DNA of 64,000 nucleotides from JAXLYE01 sp046351595 (lineage in GTDB: Bacteria > Myxococcota_A > Polyangia > Palsa-1104 > JAEUJZ01): assembly GCA_046351595.1 (NCBI GenBank), contig JAXLYE010000007.1, forward strand, positions 558,001-622,000, read 5' to 3'. The position numbers and the translations under genes are program-made. The notes beneath the pieces are model-generated. The model made no database searches and was not told the DNA's origin. It saw only the letters and a list, made by a program, of their open reading frames with translations. The stretch's first letter is position 1. Each line of letters starts with the position of its first letter. Positions 31,579-39,364 of this stretch are shown in pieces.

Positions 31579-34329
31579 TCAGCCCGGATCGCCCGGCAAG
31601 AGGATCCGGCCCAGGCTCTGCTCGGCGTCGGTGAGCTGGATCATCGCCTCTTCCAGCGCGGCGTCGATGGCACCGCGGTCGGCGGCGCCGTGCAGCGGCT
31701 GGTCGGCGCGCAGGCGCTGGCCGAGCTGCTCCAGCGTCCTTCGGTTGTACGCCAGCCCGATGGGCGAGCCCTTCTCGAGGTTGAGCGCGATGGACTCGCG
31801 CAAAAGCCCGAGCGCGGCCTCGTGCTGGGTGCTCGCGGACAGGACCTCGGCCAGCGCCGCGGTGGTGCGCGCCAGGCCGATGACGTCGCCGAGCTCGCGC
31901 TGGACCTGCAGCGCCTCGGTCAGCTTGCTGAGCGCGCGCTCGATGCGGCCGGCGCGCAGCTCGAGGCGGCCGAGCGTCTCCCAGACCCGCGTCAGCTCGC
32001 GCGCGGCGCCGAGCTTGCGGTAGGTCTGCTCCGCCGCCTGCGCGTGGTTCTTGCCCATGCTGATAGCGTCGGCCTCGCGCCCCGGCCGCGCCGCGACGTG
32101 CAGCGGCAGCCGCGCCAGCAGGTGATCGGTCTCGGCCATCTCGAGCGCGGCCGAGGCGTCCGCCGGCGCCAGCCGCTCGAATACGCGCCGCGACTCCTCC
32201 AAAAGGTGGCTGGCGCGCACCGGATCGCCCAGCCGCACGTAGACCGCCGCCTGGTCGTTGAGCAGCCGCGCCGCGCCGACGGCATCGCCGCCATCGAGCA
32301 TGGCGCGGCTGGCGTCGGTCAGCTCGCGCAGCGCGCGCTCGAGCGAGCGCAGATCGCCGACGTCGTACAAGACGCTGGCCAGCAGCGAGGAGACGCTCGA
32401 GCGAAGCTCCAGCGGATCGTCGGCCTCGAGCAGGCTGCGGGCCAGGCTCAGCGACTCCAGCGCGCTCGGCAGCGTGAACTTGCCGCCCGGGCCCGAGGCC
32501 TGCCACTGCAGGCGGCCGAGCTCGCACAGCGCCACGATGCGCAGCCGCCGCCGCCGCGGCGCCGCAGGCAGGCTCTCGATCAGGCCGAGCGCCTCGCGGG
32601 CGTAGTGCACGGCCTGGACGTGGGCGCCGACCGCGGCGGCCTCGCGCGCGGCCGACAGGAAGCGCGCGGCGCCGTTCTCGATCTCACCGGCCGCGACCAG
32701 GTGGCCGGCGGCGCGGGCGTCGTTGACCGTGCCCTCGAGCTTGCGGAAGGGCGACTCGGCGCTCGTGCTCTCCCTCTCCGGCACGGCGGTGGAGGCGCGG
32801 CGCAAGAGGTCGGCGGGGATGCGCACGCGCGAGCTGTCGCCGCTCGCCGACTGCGAGGACGGCTCGGCGGGGCCGCGTGTCGGCTCGGAGCGCAGCCGCT
32901 TGCGGGCGCCGCCGATGCTGATCGCGCCCGACGGCGCGTCGCCGACGCTGGAGGCGCTGGGGGGCGTGGCGCCGCTCATCGGCGAGGTTTCGGCCGCCGC
33001 CGGCTCCGGCTCGGGGCGCGTCGGGAACAGCTCGGCGTACGGCCAGTGCAGCGGTGCGCGGCCCAGGGTGATCGCCGGGCCGCTGGTCTCGAGCCCGAGC
33101 GGCGCGACCGGTGCGGCCGGCGCCGCCTCGGGGACCGGTGCGCCCGGTGCGCTTGGTACTCCGGGTGCGCCCGTCGCGCCTGCGGAAGCGGTCGGCGCCT
33201 GAGACGGCGCGGCCGGCTCACGGGGCGCGGGCGCGGCGGCCGACACGTCCCCGCGCGGGCGCGCCGGCTCCCCGAGCCCGGCCTCGCGGTGCGACAGGCG
33301 CATCGAGCGGCGCGATGGGTTGTCTGCTTCGCTCGGCGGCGCGGCCGGCGTGCTGCTGGCGGAGGCGCCCTCGGGCGGAGCCGCGGCCGGGACGGACGAG
33401 ATGTTCGAGGGCGGCGCATCGAGCGGCACGGCCTGGCTGAGCAGCTCGGCGAGGCGCCGGTGCCAGGCGATGGCCAGCGACGGCAGCATCGAGGCGCGCA
33501 GGCCCTGCGACAGGTCGTCGGGCAGATCGAAGCGGCCGTCGCCGTTGTCGGTCAGGGGCAGCCCGGCGTCGGCCGCCACCTGCAGCCGATCGAGCACGTG
33601 CATGGCGTCCTGGCTGAGCAGCGCCGCGACCAGCTCGGCCTCGAAGCCCGAGCCGATGAGGGCGCCGGCGCGCAGCACCTGCACCACGTCGGCGGGCAGG
33701 CCGCGCAAGAGCTGCGGCAGCGGGCTGCGCGCCACGCCTTCCTCGACGAGGTCGGCCTCGATCACCTGGATGCCGTCGGCGCCCTCGGTCGCGCCGATCG
33801 CGGCCAGGACCGCCGCCTGCGCCGACTCGGGATCCTCGGCCCCCGACGACGACGGCGACGATCCCCAGAAGCAGATGACCAGGGGCAGCTGCAGCCAGCC
33901 GCGCCGGATGATCATCTCGCGCAAGAGCAGCAGCGTGTCCTCGTCGGCGGCATCGACGTGATCGATGATCAGCGCCCAGGGGCCCTCGCCGCCGGAGAGG
34001 CGCTTGAGCCGGTTCAGGCTCTCGACGATGGCGCTGCCGGGCAGGACCTCGGGCATCTCGTCGAGCAGCCGGCGGCGCAGGCCGAAGCGGACGCGCTCGG
34101 CGGCGTGGCGCTCGGCGGCCTGATCGAACATCGGCTGCGGGCCGCCGACCAGATCCTCGGCGCGCTTCTGCGCCTCGAGCAGCGGTCCGAGGGCCCGCGC
34201 GGGGCCGCCGCACTCGATGCGGACCGCGTAGAAGCCGCAGCTCGGCGGCAGCTCCTGCGGCAGCTCGCCGATCACGGCGGTGTGGTGCCCGGCGCGGACG
34301 CGCTCCCAGATGCGTTCCAGCTTGCTCAT
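31579..34329 (-). CDS. Large ATPase-like protein with C-terminal TPR-type helices
   Basis: A 916-residue protein. Residues ~1-270 look like an AAA/STAND-type domain: there is a Walker B-like strand GPWALIIDHVDAADEDTLLL and a following LPLVICFWGSS sensor-like strand, but the N-terminal segment (HHTAVIGELPQELPPSCGFY) has no GxxxxGK[ST] P-loop. Residues ~320-510 are a Pro/Ser/Ala-rich disordered linker. From ~540 to the end are repeated helical hairpins like TPRs (AAGEIENGAARFLSAAREAA, HYAREALGLIESL, LGRLELRAGRIERALSKL and TEALQVQRELGDVIGLARTT). It probably acts as a scaffold or regulator. Myxobacteria have many such STAND-like proteins; here loss of the P-loop is unusual. Confidence 0.7.
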   Translation of the reverse strand: MSKLERIWERVRAGHHTAVIGELPQELPPSCGFYAVRIECGGPARALGPLLEAQKRAEDLVGGPQPMFDQAAERHAAERVRFGLRRRLLDEMPEVLPGSAIVESLNRLKRLSGGEGPWALIIDHVDAADEDTLLLLREMIIRRGWLQLPLVICFWGSSPSSSGAEDPESAQAAVLAAIGATEGADGIQVIEADLVEEGVARSPLPQLLRGLPADVVQVLRAGALIGSGFEAELVAALLSQDAMHVLDRLQVAADAGLPLTDNGDGRFDLPDDLSQGLRASMLPSLAIAWHRRLAELLSQAVPLDAPPSNISSVPAAAPPEGASASSTPAAPPSEADNPSRRSMRLSHREAGLGEPARPRGDVSAAAPAPREPAAPSQAPTASAGATGAPGVPSAPGAPVPEAAPAAPVAPLGLETSGPAITLGRAPLHWPYAELFPTRPEPEPAAAETSPMSGATPPSASSVGDAPSGAISIGGARKRLRSEPTRGPAEPSSQSASGDSSRVRIPADLLRRASTAVPERESTSAESPFRKLEGTVNDARAAGHLVAAGEIENGAARFLSAAREAAAVGAHVQAVHYAREALGLIESLPAAPRRRRLRIVALCELGRLQWQASGPGGKFTLPSALESLSLARSLLEADDPLELRSSVSSLLASVLYDVGDLRSLERALRELTDASRAMLDGGDAVGAARLLNDQAAVYVRLGDPVRASHLLEESRRVFERLAPADASAALEMAETDHLLARLPLHVAARPGREADAISMGKNHAQAAEQTYRKLGAARELTRVWETLGRLELRAGRIERALSKLTEALQVQRELGDVIGLARTTAALAEVLSASTQHEAALGLLRESIALNLEKGSPIGLAYNRRTLEQLGQRLRADQPLHGAADRGAIDAALEEAMIQLTDAEQSLGRILLPGDPG

Positions 34330-34559
34330 GAGGGTCGATGATAGCGCGCCCGGGGCGGCGGCGGCGCACCAAGCTAGGTCTGTGATTTCCCTCGCAGAGC
34401 CGCGCTGCGCGGGGCCGTCGCAGCCGCGGTCACAGGTCCGGTCCCCAAATCCCTTCCGGGTCTTGGGTCCGCTGGCCGCGCTCGCCCGCGCTGGTCGTCG
34501 GGGACCTCGCTGGTCCCGAGGCGGCGGCGTGGTACGCTGGCCCCGGGAGGAGCCGTTCC

Positions 34560-35780
34560 ATGAAGATGCCTCGATCCCTCGGCCTGTCCGCTCCGCTGCC
34601 CAGGCGCCTTGCCGATGGCCTCGACGAGGGCCTCGACGAGGGCCTCGACGATGGCCTCGACGATGGCCTCGCTGATCCGGTCGGGCGCTGCGCGCGCTGG
34701 CTGGCGCTGGCCGGGCTCGCGGGCCTGGCCGCCTGCAGCTCGAGCCCGAGCACCAGCCCCGACGGCGGCGGCGACGCCGGCACGAGCCCCGCGCCGGCCA
34801 TGCCGATCACGGCGCCGGCCGGCACCTGGACCTTCGTCGACATCGCCGGCAGCGTCTGCGACGACGGCACGCCCACCGGCATCGCCATAAGCCCCAGCCC
34901 GACCGCAGGCCCCGGCGGCAACCTGCTCATCTACTTCGTCGGCGGCGGCGCCTGCTGGGACTACCTGACCTGCGCGCTGCTCAACACCTCGACGCACGGG
35001 CCGTTCGGGCAGGCGCAGTTCGACGCCCTCAAGGGCAAGCTCGGCGGCACCGTCCTCGACCGCACCGTGGCCAACAACCCCTTCGCCGACTACCACATGG
35101 TCGTGGTCCCGTACTGCACCGGCGATCTGCACGCCGGCGACAACGTCGCGACCTACCAGGGCAACGGCGGCACGCGGGTCATCCACCACAAGGGCTACGC
35201 CAACGTGCAGGCGTTCCTGCCGCGCGTCCAGGCGACGTGGCCGCAGCCGAGCAAGCTGGTCCTGACCGGCAGCAGCGCCGGCGGCTACGGCTCGACGCTG
35301 AACTACGACCTGTTCCGGACGCGCTTCGCCGCGGCCAAGGGCTACCTGATCGACGACAGCGGCCCGCTGCTGGTCGGCGACGCGGTGCCCAAGAGCCTGC
35401 GCGACGCCTGGTACACCCAGTGGCGGCTGCAGTCGACCGTCGCCGGGGCCTGCGCGGACTGCCAGGCGGATCTGTCCGAGAGCGTGATCGCGCTGCAGTC
35501 CAAGTACCCGCAGGATCGCCTCAGCCTCCTGTCGTATACGCAGGATCAGGTGATCCGTGCGTATATGGGCGGCATCAGCGCGGCGGAGTTCCAGACCGAT
35601 CTCTACCAGCTCGCGGTGACGCGGTTCGACACCGCGGCCAACAGCCGCACCTTCTTCGTCACCGGCGACTCGCACGTGCTCTTGACCTCGCCGACCGTCA
35701 CCAGCCAGGGCACCAGCCTGCTGACGTTTTTGACCCAGCAGGTCAGCGACGCCGCGACGTGGAGCACGGTCCGACCCTGA
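34560..35780 (+). CDS. Pectinacetylesterase/Notum-like lipoprotein hydrolase
   Basis: Exported alpha/beta hydrolase, 406 residues. ATG 34560 follows GGGAGGAG. The N-terminus is odd: an acidic 12-bp-repeat-encoded stretch (GLDEGLDEGLDDGLDDGL) sits between a basic start and the hydrophobic lipoprotein signal ending at LAGLAAC (Cys60). The catalytic part fits the pectinacetylesterase/Notum family: LLIYFVGGGACWDYLTC, FADYHMVVVPYCTGDLHAG, and the nucleophile elbow LTGSSAGGYGS with Ser239; the later FFVTGDSHVLL carries the His. It should remove acetyl or acyl groups from an extracellular substrate, likely a plant or microbial polysaccharide. Confidence 0.85.
   Translation: MKMPRSLGLSAPLPRRLADGLDEGLDEGLDDGLDDGLADPVGRCARWLALAGLAGLAACSSSPSTSPDGGGDAGTSPAPAMPITAPAGTWTFVDIAGSVCDDGTPTGIAISPSPTAGPGGNLLIYFVGGGACWDYLTCALLNTSTHGPFGQAQFDALKGKLGGTVLDRTVANNPFADYHMVVVPYCTGDLHAGDNVATYQGNGGTRVIHHKGYANVQAFLPRVQATWPQPSKLVLTGSSAGGYGSTLNYDLFRTRFAAAKGYLIDDSGPLLVGDAVPKSLRDAWYTQWRLQSTVAGACADCQADLSESVIALQSKYPQDRLSLLSYTQDQVIRAYMGGISAAEFQTDLYQLAVTRFDTAANSRTFFVTGDSHVLLTSPTVTSQGTSLLTFLTQQVSDAATWSTVRP
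34617..34676 (+). repeat. 12-bp minisatellite inside the esterase signal region
   Basis: Five 12-base units, GGCCTCGACGAG twice, GGCCTCGACGAT twice and GGCCTCGCTGAT once, encoding Gly-Leu-Asp-Glu/Asp repeats in frame. The unit resembles the repeat at 59426-59509. Confidence 0.9.
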
Positions 35781-36296
35781 CGCCCGCCGCGCCCGCCCGC
35801 ACCCCGCGCGCTTCCTCCCCAACCACGACCCCGACAGCGACCAAGACAGCGACCAAGACCGGCTGCGGATCGGCTCCGGAGCGGCTCCTTCCGGCCTCTT
35901 GCTAAGGTCTGCTCGGCTCCTGACAGACTCCTTTTCCTCCGGAGCGCTGGGGTCCAAAGTCCCACCACAGGCGTCCTTCCGTCATTCCTTTTGCCGCGGT
36001 TCTCTCTCTAAAGAAGCTCCCATGGGAGTGTTCTCCCCAGCGCGATCGGAAGACTCTCCACCGTCGGAGATTTTTGAAAAAAAGTGAACGGAGTGAGCCA
36101 GTTTCCTCTTCCCGGAGCACAGACCTTGTGAGACTCCTGAACCACACGGAGCGAACGAAGACCGGCTACAGAGTCCCGCAGAGTTCCACAGAACGGTTCC
36201 TGCGAACCCGATGCCGGTCGGCAAGTTCCCTGTCGGCGAGTTTGAACAGGACTTGAGACAGCACGAGAGCTGCGAAGCGACGAAGAGGAGATTCCC
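35781..36296 (+). other. 516-bp leader/intergenic region with hairpins
   Basis: No gene is supported. The region from 35920 is less GC-rich than its flanks. It holds the palindrome CTCCCATGGGAG (36017-36028) and a terminator-like stem TCTCC (36055-36059) / GGAGA (36066-36070) followed by TTTTTG. Short motifs of the AGACTCC/AGAGTCC type recur from 35925 to 36185. The last bases, AGAGGAG at 36284-36290, form the protease ribosome-binding site. A long regulated 5' leader is possible. Confidence 0.4.
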
Positions 36297-38654
36297 ATGA
36301 CGTACCGTAGACCCACCCTGCACAAGCGACTGTCCGTGACCCTGCTCGGAGCCTCCGCGGCCTGCTTGCTCGTCGCCTGCTCGCCGCAGGAGCTGACGCC
36401 GCCCGAGACCGCGGACGATCTGCTGGCGGCTCCGGCGAACGCCAAGGGAGACACGCTGCGCTCGCTCGGTTTCGCCAGCGCGCAGCTCGAGCCGGGGAGC
36501 GGCCAGGCCGTGTTCCTGGGCGGTCGGGTCGCGGCCGCGATCGCGAGCGGCGAGGACGCGCGCGCCTTTGTCATGAACCACCTGCGCTCGACGCTGCGCC
36601 TCGGCTCGGGCAGCGACTTCCAGATGCTGGCCGAGCGGCGCGACGAGCAGGGCTTCCGCTACCTGGTGCTGCGCCAGGTGCACAACGGCGTGCCGGTGCG
36701 CGAGGGCGGGCTGGTGCTGCAGGTCGCGGAGGACGGCGCGGTGCTGGCGGTGATCGGTCGGCCGCTGCCGCAGCTGCGCGTGGCGACGACGCCGCAGCTC
36801 TCGGGCGAGCGCGCGCTCGAGCTGGCGCTCACGCGCCTCGCCGGGGACGCCAAGAAGGCGCTGGTGCACGAGGCGCCGCAGCTCCTCATCCACAGCGCCA
36901 GCGACGGGCAGCCGGTGCTCGCCTACCACGCCGCGGTCGAGTACCAGGGCGAGTCCGGGCACGCGCTGGAGGATCTGTACATCGACGCCAACAGCGGCAC
37001 CGTGGTCGGGCAGATCTCGCGCATCCACAGCGGCCTGACGCGCAACATCTACGACGGCAAGAAGGCGTGCCTGTCGACCGGCTCCGAGCTGCCGGGCACC
37101 AAGGTGCTCAGCGAGGGCGGCCCGGCCTCGACGGACGAGTCGGTCAAGGGCGCCTACGACAACACCGGCACCACGTACTGGTTCTACAAGAACTACTTCG
37201 GCCGCGACTCCTATGACAACCGCGGCTCCGAGCTCAAGTCGTCGGTGCACTTCACGTTCTCGACCGGCTTCTCGTGCGACGGCGCCAACGCCGCGTGGCT
37301 CGGCTCGCCGTACCTGCAGATGGTCTACGGCGACGGCGACGCCACCACGTTCAAGCCGCTGGCGCTGTCGCTCGACGTCACCGCGCACGAGCTGACGCAC
37401 GCGGTCACCAACCTGACCTCGAACCTGGACTACCAGAACGAGTCCGGCGCGCTCAACGAGGCGATGAGCGACATCTTCGGCGCGGTCACCGAGGCGTGGA
37501 AGGCCTCGGGCGGCAGCAGCACCGGCAACCCGGCGGACATCACCGCCTCGGCCAACACCTGGAAGGTCGGCGAGGACGTCGCCCGCGCCGGTCTGCCCGG
37601 CGGCGCGCTGCGCTTCATGAACAACCCGACCGCCGACGGCTACAGCAAGGACTACTACCCCGAGCGCATCACCGGCACGTCGGACAACGGCGGCGTGCAC
37701 GGCAACAGCGGCATCGCCAACCTGGCCTTCTACCTGCTGTCGCAGGGCGGCTCGCACCCGCGCGGCAAGACCACCACGTCGGTCACCGGCATCGGCATCG
37801 CCAAGGCCGCGAAGGTCTTCTACAAGGCCAACAGCGAGCTCATGACCGCGTCGTCGAAGTTCCAGGACGCGCGCAATACGACGGCGCAGGCGGCCAAGAC
37901 CCTGTACGGCGACTGCTCGGCCGAGTGGGAGAACACCCAGAAGGCGTGGGACGCGGTCGGCGTGCCCGGCACCTGGACGCGCTGCGGCACCGGCGGCGAC
38001 ACCACGGCCCCGACGGTCAGCCTGACGGCTCCGACCGCCGGCGCCACGGTCTCGGGCACGGTGACGATCTCGGCCAGCGCCATGGACAACGTCGGCGTCG
38101 CCGCGGTCGAGTTCTACAGCGGCACCACGCTCATCGGCACCGACACCTCGTCGCCCTACTCGGTGAGCTGGGACAGCAAGTCGGTCACAAACGGCGCCTA
38201 CTCGCTGACCGCCAAGGCCAAGGACGCCGCCGGCAACGTCGGCAGCTCGGCCGCGGTTTCGGTCACGGTCAGCAACATGGGCACCGGCGGCGGCGGCACG
38301 CAGAACGAGGCCGAGCCCAACGGCTCGTTCAGCCAGGCCAACACCGTCAGCACCGCGGGCACCACGGTCAGCGGCACCGTCACGTCGAAGAACGACGACG
38401 ACTACTTCAAGCTGACGCTGCCCGCCGGCAAGTCGCTGGCCGTGACGCTGACGCCGCCGGCCGCCTCGGACTTCGACCTGTACGTCTACGACCTGAACAA
38501 GAAGCTGGTCGCCAGCTCCGAGAAGGGCGTGGGCCTGGTCGAGCAGATCAACGTCATCAACGACAGCGCGGTGTCCGAGGTGGTCTACGTCTACGTCAAG
38601 GGCTACTCGGGGTACTCCTCGACGAACCGCTACTCGCTGAAGCTCGTGTGGTAG
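36297..38654 (+). CDS. M4 (thermolysin-type) metalloprotease lipoprotein
   Basis: Secreted neutral protease, 785 residues. Signal peptide ends at ACLLVAC. Residues ~50-260 are the FTP/PepSY propeptide (VPVREGGLVLQVAEDGAVLA, SGTVVGQI). The M4 catalytic domain follows with VTAHELTHAVTNLTSNLDYQ: zinc ligands His364, His368 and Glu388 (in ALNEAMSD), catalytic Glu365, and later GVHGNSGIANLAFYLL with the acid His. C-terminal to the catalytic domain (from ~570) are an Ig-like domain (APTVSLTAPTAGATVSG) and a bacterial pre-peptidase C-terminal domain (DDYFKLTLPAGKSLAVTLTP). ATG 36297 is seven bases after AGAGGAG. It fits the predatory or degradative lifestyle of myxobacteria. Confidence 0.94.
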   Translation: MTYRRPTLHKRLSVTLLGASAACLLVACSPQELTPPETADDLLAAPANAKGDTLRSLGFASAQLEPGSGQAVFLGGRVAAAIASGEDARAFVMNHLRSTLRLGSGSDFQMLAERRDEQGFRYLVLRQVHNGVPVREGGLVLQVAEDGAVLAVIGRPLPQLRVATTPQLSGERALELALTRLAGDAKKALVHEAPQLLIHSASDGQPVLAYHAAVEYQGESGHALEDLYIDANSGTVVGQISRIHSGLTRNIYDGKKACLSTGSELPGTKVLSEGGPASTDESVKGAYDNTGTTYWFYKNYFGRDSYDNRGSELKSSVHFTFSTGFSCDGANAAWLGSPYLQMVYGDGDATTFKPLALSLDVTAHELTHAVTNLTSNLDYQNESGALNEAMSDIFGAVTEAWKASGGSSTGNPADITASANTWKVGEDVARAGLPGGALRFMNNPTADGYSKDYYPERITGTSDNGGVHGNSGIANLAFYLLSQGGSHPRGKTTTSVTGIGIAKAAKVFYKANSELMTASSKFQDARNTTAQAAKTLYGDCSAEWENTQKAWDAVGVPGTWTRCGTGGDTTAPTVSLTAPTAGATVSGTVTISASAMDNVGVAAVEFYSGTTLIGTDTSSPYSVSWDSKSVTNGAYSLTAKAKDAAGNVGSSAAVSVTVSNMGTGGGGTQNEAEPNGSFSQANTVSTAGTTVSGTVTSKNDDDYFKLTLPAGKSLAVTLTPPAASDFDLYVYDLNKKLVASSEKGVGLVEQINVINDSAVSEVVYVYVKGYSGYSSTNRYSLKLVW

Positions 38655-38690
38655 GCGCTCCCCCCGCTCGCCCGGGGGGCGCCTTCCTCT
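38654..38690 (+). terminator. GC-rich hairpin after the M4 protease
   Basis: GGCGCTCCCC (38654-38663) pairs with GGGGGGCGCC (38674-38683) as a 10-bp stem with one G-U pair, beginning at the last base of the stop codon, followed by TTCCTCT. The pyrimidine run is weak, so rho-independent activity is likely but not certain. Confidence 0.5.
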
Positions 38691-39042
38691 CCCGCTCGGC
38701 CCGCCACGCTGACTGAACCTGCCCCTCGCGGCGCGCGCGGCAGGGCCCTCCGGATTCTCCCGACCCGCGGCGGCGCGAAGCCGCCTTCGCACCGCCACCC
38801 CTGCGATACAGCCGAGACGGCGCCCCGGGACCCCCGGGGCCAGAAATCCCCTTGAAATCCCGAGCCGCCTTGCGCGGGCACGTTTGTTGCCACACCTTCC
38901 AGGTGATGGGCCCTAAACCTCTTTCCCTGGCGCGTCCGTTGCGCACCGCGAGCGGGTCACCTGACCCCGCCGAGCCGGTGGCGCGGGTGCGCAGCGGTCT
39001 GGCTCGCCCAGGACCGCAGCCCAGAGCCTAGGAGGCAGGGTA
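38691..39042. other. Gene-free stretch, nothing specific seen
   Basis: No coding frame with a good start signal lies here. The final bases (GGAGGCAGGG at 39031-39040) are the ribosome-binding site of the small membrane gene. No promoter could be chosen. Confidence 0.3.
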
Positions 39043-39204
39043 ATGGCACCCCTTACCGTAGATTCCGTCATCGACACGTGCCCGAGCTGGGTCTACCCGG
39101 TCGCGCTCATGGTCGCCTTTGCCGGCGCCGTCTTCCTCTCGGGCATGGGGCTGCGGCTGCTCGGCGGCCTGGTCCAGCGCATGCGGCGGCCGACGGCGAA
39201 CTAG
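39043..39204 (+). CDS. 53-aa single-pass membrane peptide
   Basis: A short gene with an excellent ribosome-binding site (GGAGG, seven bases before ATG 39043). The product starts MAPLTVDSVIDTCPSWVYPV, has one transmembrane helix (ALMVAFAGAVFLSGMGLRLL) and ends with a basic tail (GGLVQRMRRPTAN), so the C-terminus should face the cytoplasm. No family is recognised. It stands alone between a protease and a convergent gene; function unknown. Confidence 0.65.
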   Translation: MAPLTVDSVIDTCPSWVYPVALMVAFAGAVFLSGMGLRLLGGLVQRMRRPTAN

Positions 39205-39364
39205 CTCTGTCGTCCGCGCGACCGCTCCTCGAATCACCGCGCCGCGGGCCACCCGGCGCGTGCGACGCCTGCTCCACCCGGAGCGCTACCTCCTGGTTCC
39301 ACGCCGCCCGCTTCGGTAACGGCCAACGCCGCCGGCCGCGGGCGGCTGCGTGTCTCGGCTGGCC

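Noticed and set aside
36074..36256. A 60-residue gene in the protease leader
   Set aside because: No ribosome-binding site, Ser/Arg-rich sequence without a fold pattern.
35982..38798. A 938-residue minus-strand open frame over the M4 protease
   Set aside because: The + strand has a clear protease with catalytic motifs and ribosome site; the antisense frame is a high-GC shadow.
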